Assembly: GCA_001464195.1 (NCBI GenBank) | Contig: LNEY01000002.1 | Span: 37,392-101,391 of the forward strand | DNA: 64,000 nt | DNA from: Burkholderiales bacterium Ga0077547 | Lineage (GTDB): Bacteria > Pseudomonadota > Gammaproteobacteria > Burkholderiales > Burkholderiaceae_C | Reading direction: 5' to 3' | Shown here: in pieces, positions 62,936 to 64,000 of the stretch | Numbering within the stretch: the stretch's first letter is position 1 | How the letters are laid out: each line of letters starts with the position of its first letter | Notes under the pieces: model-generated | Database searches by the model: none | Told to the model about the DNA's origin: nothing | What the model saw: the letters and a program-made list of their open reading frames with translations, nothing else | Position numbers and translations under genes: made by a program

Positions 62936-63984
62936 TCAGGCGGGCATCGTGAAGCGCTCACCCCGCGCTAGCACCGCCCAGGCCATGCGCGCGTTCTTCG
63001 CGGCAATCGCCACCACCGCGCGCCAGTACCCCCTGCGCTCGGCCAGCGCCACTGCCCATCGGCTGATGCCATCCGTCTTCAGCTTCGCTGTGTTCAGCAA
63101 GGCCTTCGCCCCCATCACCAGCAGAGAGCGCAGGTACGGGTCACCGGCCTTCGTGATGCGCCCCAGCCGCGCCTTGCCACCCGAGCTGTACTGCCCTGGC
63201 ACCAGCCCCAGCCAGGCAGCGAGCTGACGTCCACACTTGAACTCATGACCATTGCCGATCATCGAGACCAGCGCGGTGGCCATGGTCTCGCCGACACCGG
63301 CCAGACGCATCAGCCGCCGAGCCCGCTCGTCCTCACGGGCCATCTGCGCGATGTGGCGGTCGTACTGAGCGACCCGGTCATCGAGCCGATGCACCTCGCT
63401 GAGCAGGTCACCGATGACCAGATTCGATAAACCTGGCAAGTCTTCGAGCCGAAGCGCCGCCTCACGCCGCACCGTGGCGGCCTTCAGCGGCAGCACGATG
63501 CCGAACTCGCTGAGCAGACCACGGATGCGGTTGAGGGTGGCCGTGCGTGCTTCGACGAACGCCTGGCGGGCACGGTGCACGCACAACTGCGCTTGCTGGG
63601 CCTCGGTCTTCACCGGCACGAAACGCATGTTCGGGCGCTGCACCGCTTCGCAGATCGCAGCAGTATCGGCCGCATCGTTCTTGCCGCGCTTGCCCGAAAG
63701 CCGGTAGGGCGCGACGAACTTCGGGGCCATCAGGCGCACCGTGTGGCCGTGGGCCATGAACAGTCGCGCCCAGTGGTGCGCGCCGGAGCACGCCTCCATG
63801 CCGATCACGCACGGCGGCAGCGCAGCGATCAGCTCGTGCAGCCGAGCGCGAGGCACGCTCGGGCGTACCTGCTCGGGCTTGCCTGACTCGTTCACCCCGT
63901 GCACTGCAAAAACATTCTTGGCGAGATCGATGCCGACGTACAGAATGGCCATGGGCTTCCCCTTCCGGATGAGTTGATGAGATT
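62846..63984 (-). mobile_element. IS110-family (IS1111-type) insertion sequence, limits tentative
   Basis: The transposase ORF fills most of the element. GAACTCATCAAC at 62846-62857 and, on the other strand, GAATCTCATCAAC at 63973-63985 form a 12-base inverted repeat with one extra T. IS1111-group elements have such subterminal repeats of 11-13 bases. If these are the true repeats, the element ends a few bases outside them; otherwise it runs past the window edge. Confidence 0.5.
62936..63952 (-). CDS. IS110-family transposase (DEDD recombinase)
   Basis: 338 residues, full length. The N-terminal RuvC-like DEDD domain has YVGIDLAKNVFAVHG (D9), IGMEACSGAHHWA and GKRGKNDAADTAAICEAV. The C-terminal Transposase_20 domain has LAGVGETMATALVSMIG and LGLVPGQYSSGGKARLGRI, whose serine is the nucleophile candidate. 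IS110 enzymes are guided by a bridge RNA from the element's own non-coding end. GGAAGGGG lies before the ATG at 63952. Confidence 0.95.
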   Translation of the reverse strand: MAILYVGIDLAKNVFAVHGVNESGKPEQVRPSVPRARLHELIAALPPCVIGMEACSGAHHWARLFMAHGHTVRLMAPKFVAPYRLSGKRGKNDAADTAAICEAVQRPNMRFVPVKTEAQQAQLCVHRARQAFVEARTATLNRIRGLLSEFGIVLPLKAATVRREAALRLEDLPGLSNLVIGDLLSEVHRLDDRVAQYDRHIAQMAREDERARRLMRLAGVGETMATALVSMIGNGHEFKCGRQLAAWLGLVPGQYSSGGKARLGRITKAGDPYLRSLLVMGAKALLNTAKLKTDGISRWAVALAERRGYWRAVVAIAAKNARMAWAVLARGERFTMPA

Positions 63985-64000
63985 CGCACCCCCATCGTGG
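63953..64000. other. window edge upstream of the transposase
   Basis: 48 bases holding the transposase ribosome binding site, one candidate inverted repeat (63973-63985), and GGGCTTCCCC (63953-63962), which recurs in the same orientation at 62578-62587 on the other side of the transposase. No gene is visible. Confidence 0.45.

Overview
The window is high-GC, densely coded bacterial chromosome. Gene content points to a betaproteobacterium of the order Burkholderiales, probably near the Rubrivivax/Leptothrix/Methylibium group. That is inferred from PEP-CTERM proteins, a BPSS1780-type membrane protein, GTP-dependent PEP carboxykinase beside a pyruvate carboxylase, Tat-exported PhoX/PhoD phosphatases and the polA-DUF2782-thrB order. 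No rRNA, tRNA or CRISPR array was recognised.

Layout. 0.25-3.6 kb: a translationally coupled operon of fatty acyl-AMP ligase, acyl carrier protein and a serine-palmitoyltransferase-like alpha-oxoamine synthase; this is the most likely lipid or specialised-metabolite system here. 3.7-10.8 kb: a complete MoxR/Bat operon (MoxR ATPase, DUF58, DUF4381, two VWA proteins, TPR protein, BatD). 10.9-14.0 kb, minus strand: glutathione-dependent formaldehyde dehydrogenase, then PsiE, ExoD and Bax-inhibitor-type membrane proteins. 14.1-21.1 kb: nhaR, dnaE (minus), then overlapping trhO and egtB. 21.1-26.2 kb: DUF599, flavodoxin, pirin and a divergent LysR regulator, gluQ, a GFA protein, and an AT-richer patch with an orphan small gene. 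26.4-29.1 kb: a Spy/CpxP-like protein with its response regulator and kinase. 29.3-39.4 kb, mostly minus strand: GAF/PAS hybrid kinase, CsbD, thioredoxin-like protein, YciH, a PEP-CTERM protein, a frameshifted porin (plus), a GST, a GAF-GGDEF cyclase and purU.

39.6-48.0 kb: pyruvate carboxylase, an AT-rich lipoprotein gene, a VapBC pair, a tautomerase/cupin/AraC group, and a TetR-SDR pair with a palindromic operator. 48.1-54.0 kb: polA (minus), then DUF2782, thrB, BPSS1780-type protein and an SDR on the plus strand. 54.1-59.2 kb: PhoX with a PEP-CTERM protein upstream, divergent from PhoD. 59.3-61.9 kb: pckG and an orphan ParA/MinD ATPase.

62.0-64.0 kb is an accessory tail. A short WapI-like immunity gene is packaged like an integron gene cassette: a site resembling attI/attC ends in GTTAGGC, the gene starts a few bases later, and its stop codon lies inside GCCTAAC, the first box of an attC-like hairpin. 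No integrase lies beside it. An IS110/IS1111-type transposase follows and runs to the window edge.

Starts were moved from the longest possible ORF where a ribosome binding site, an ATGA/GTGA overlap or family length supported it. All family assignments are by reading; no searches were run.
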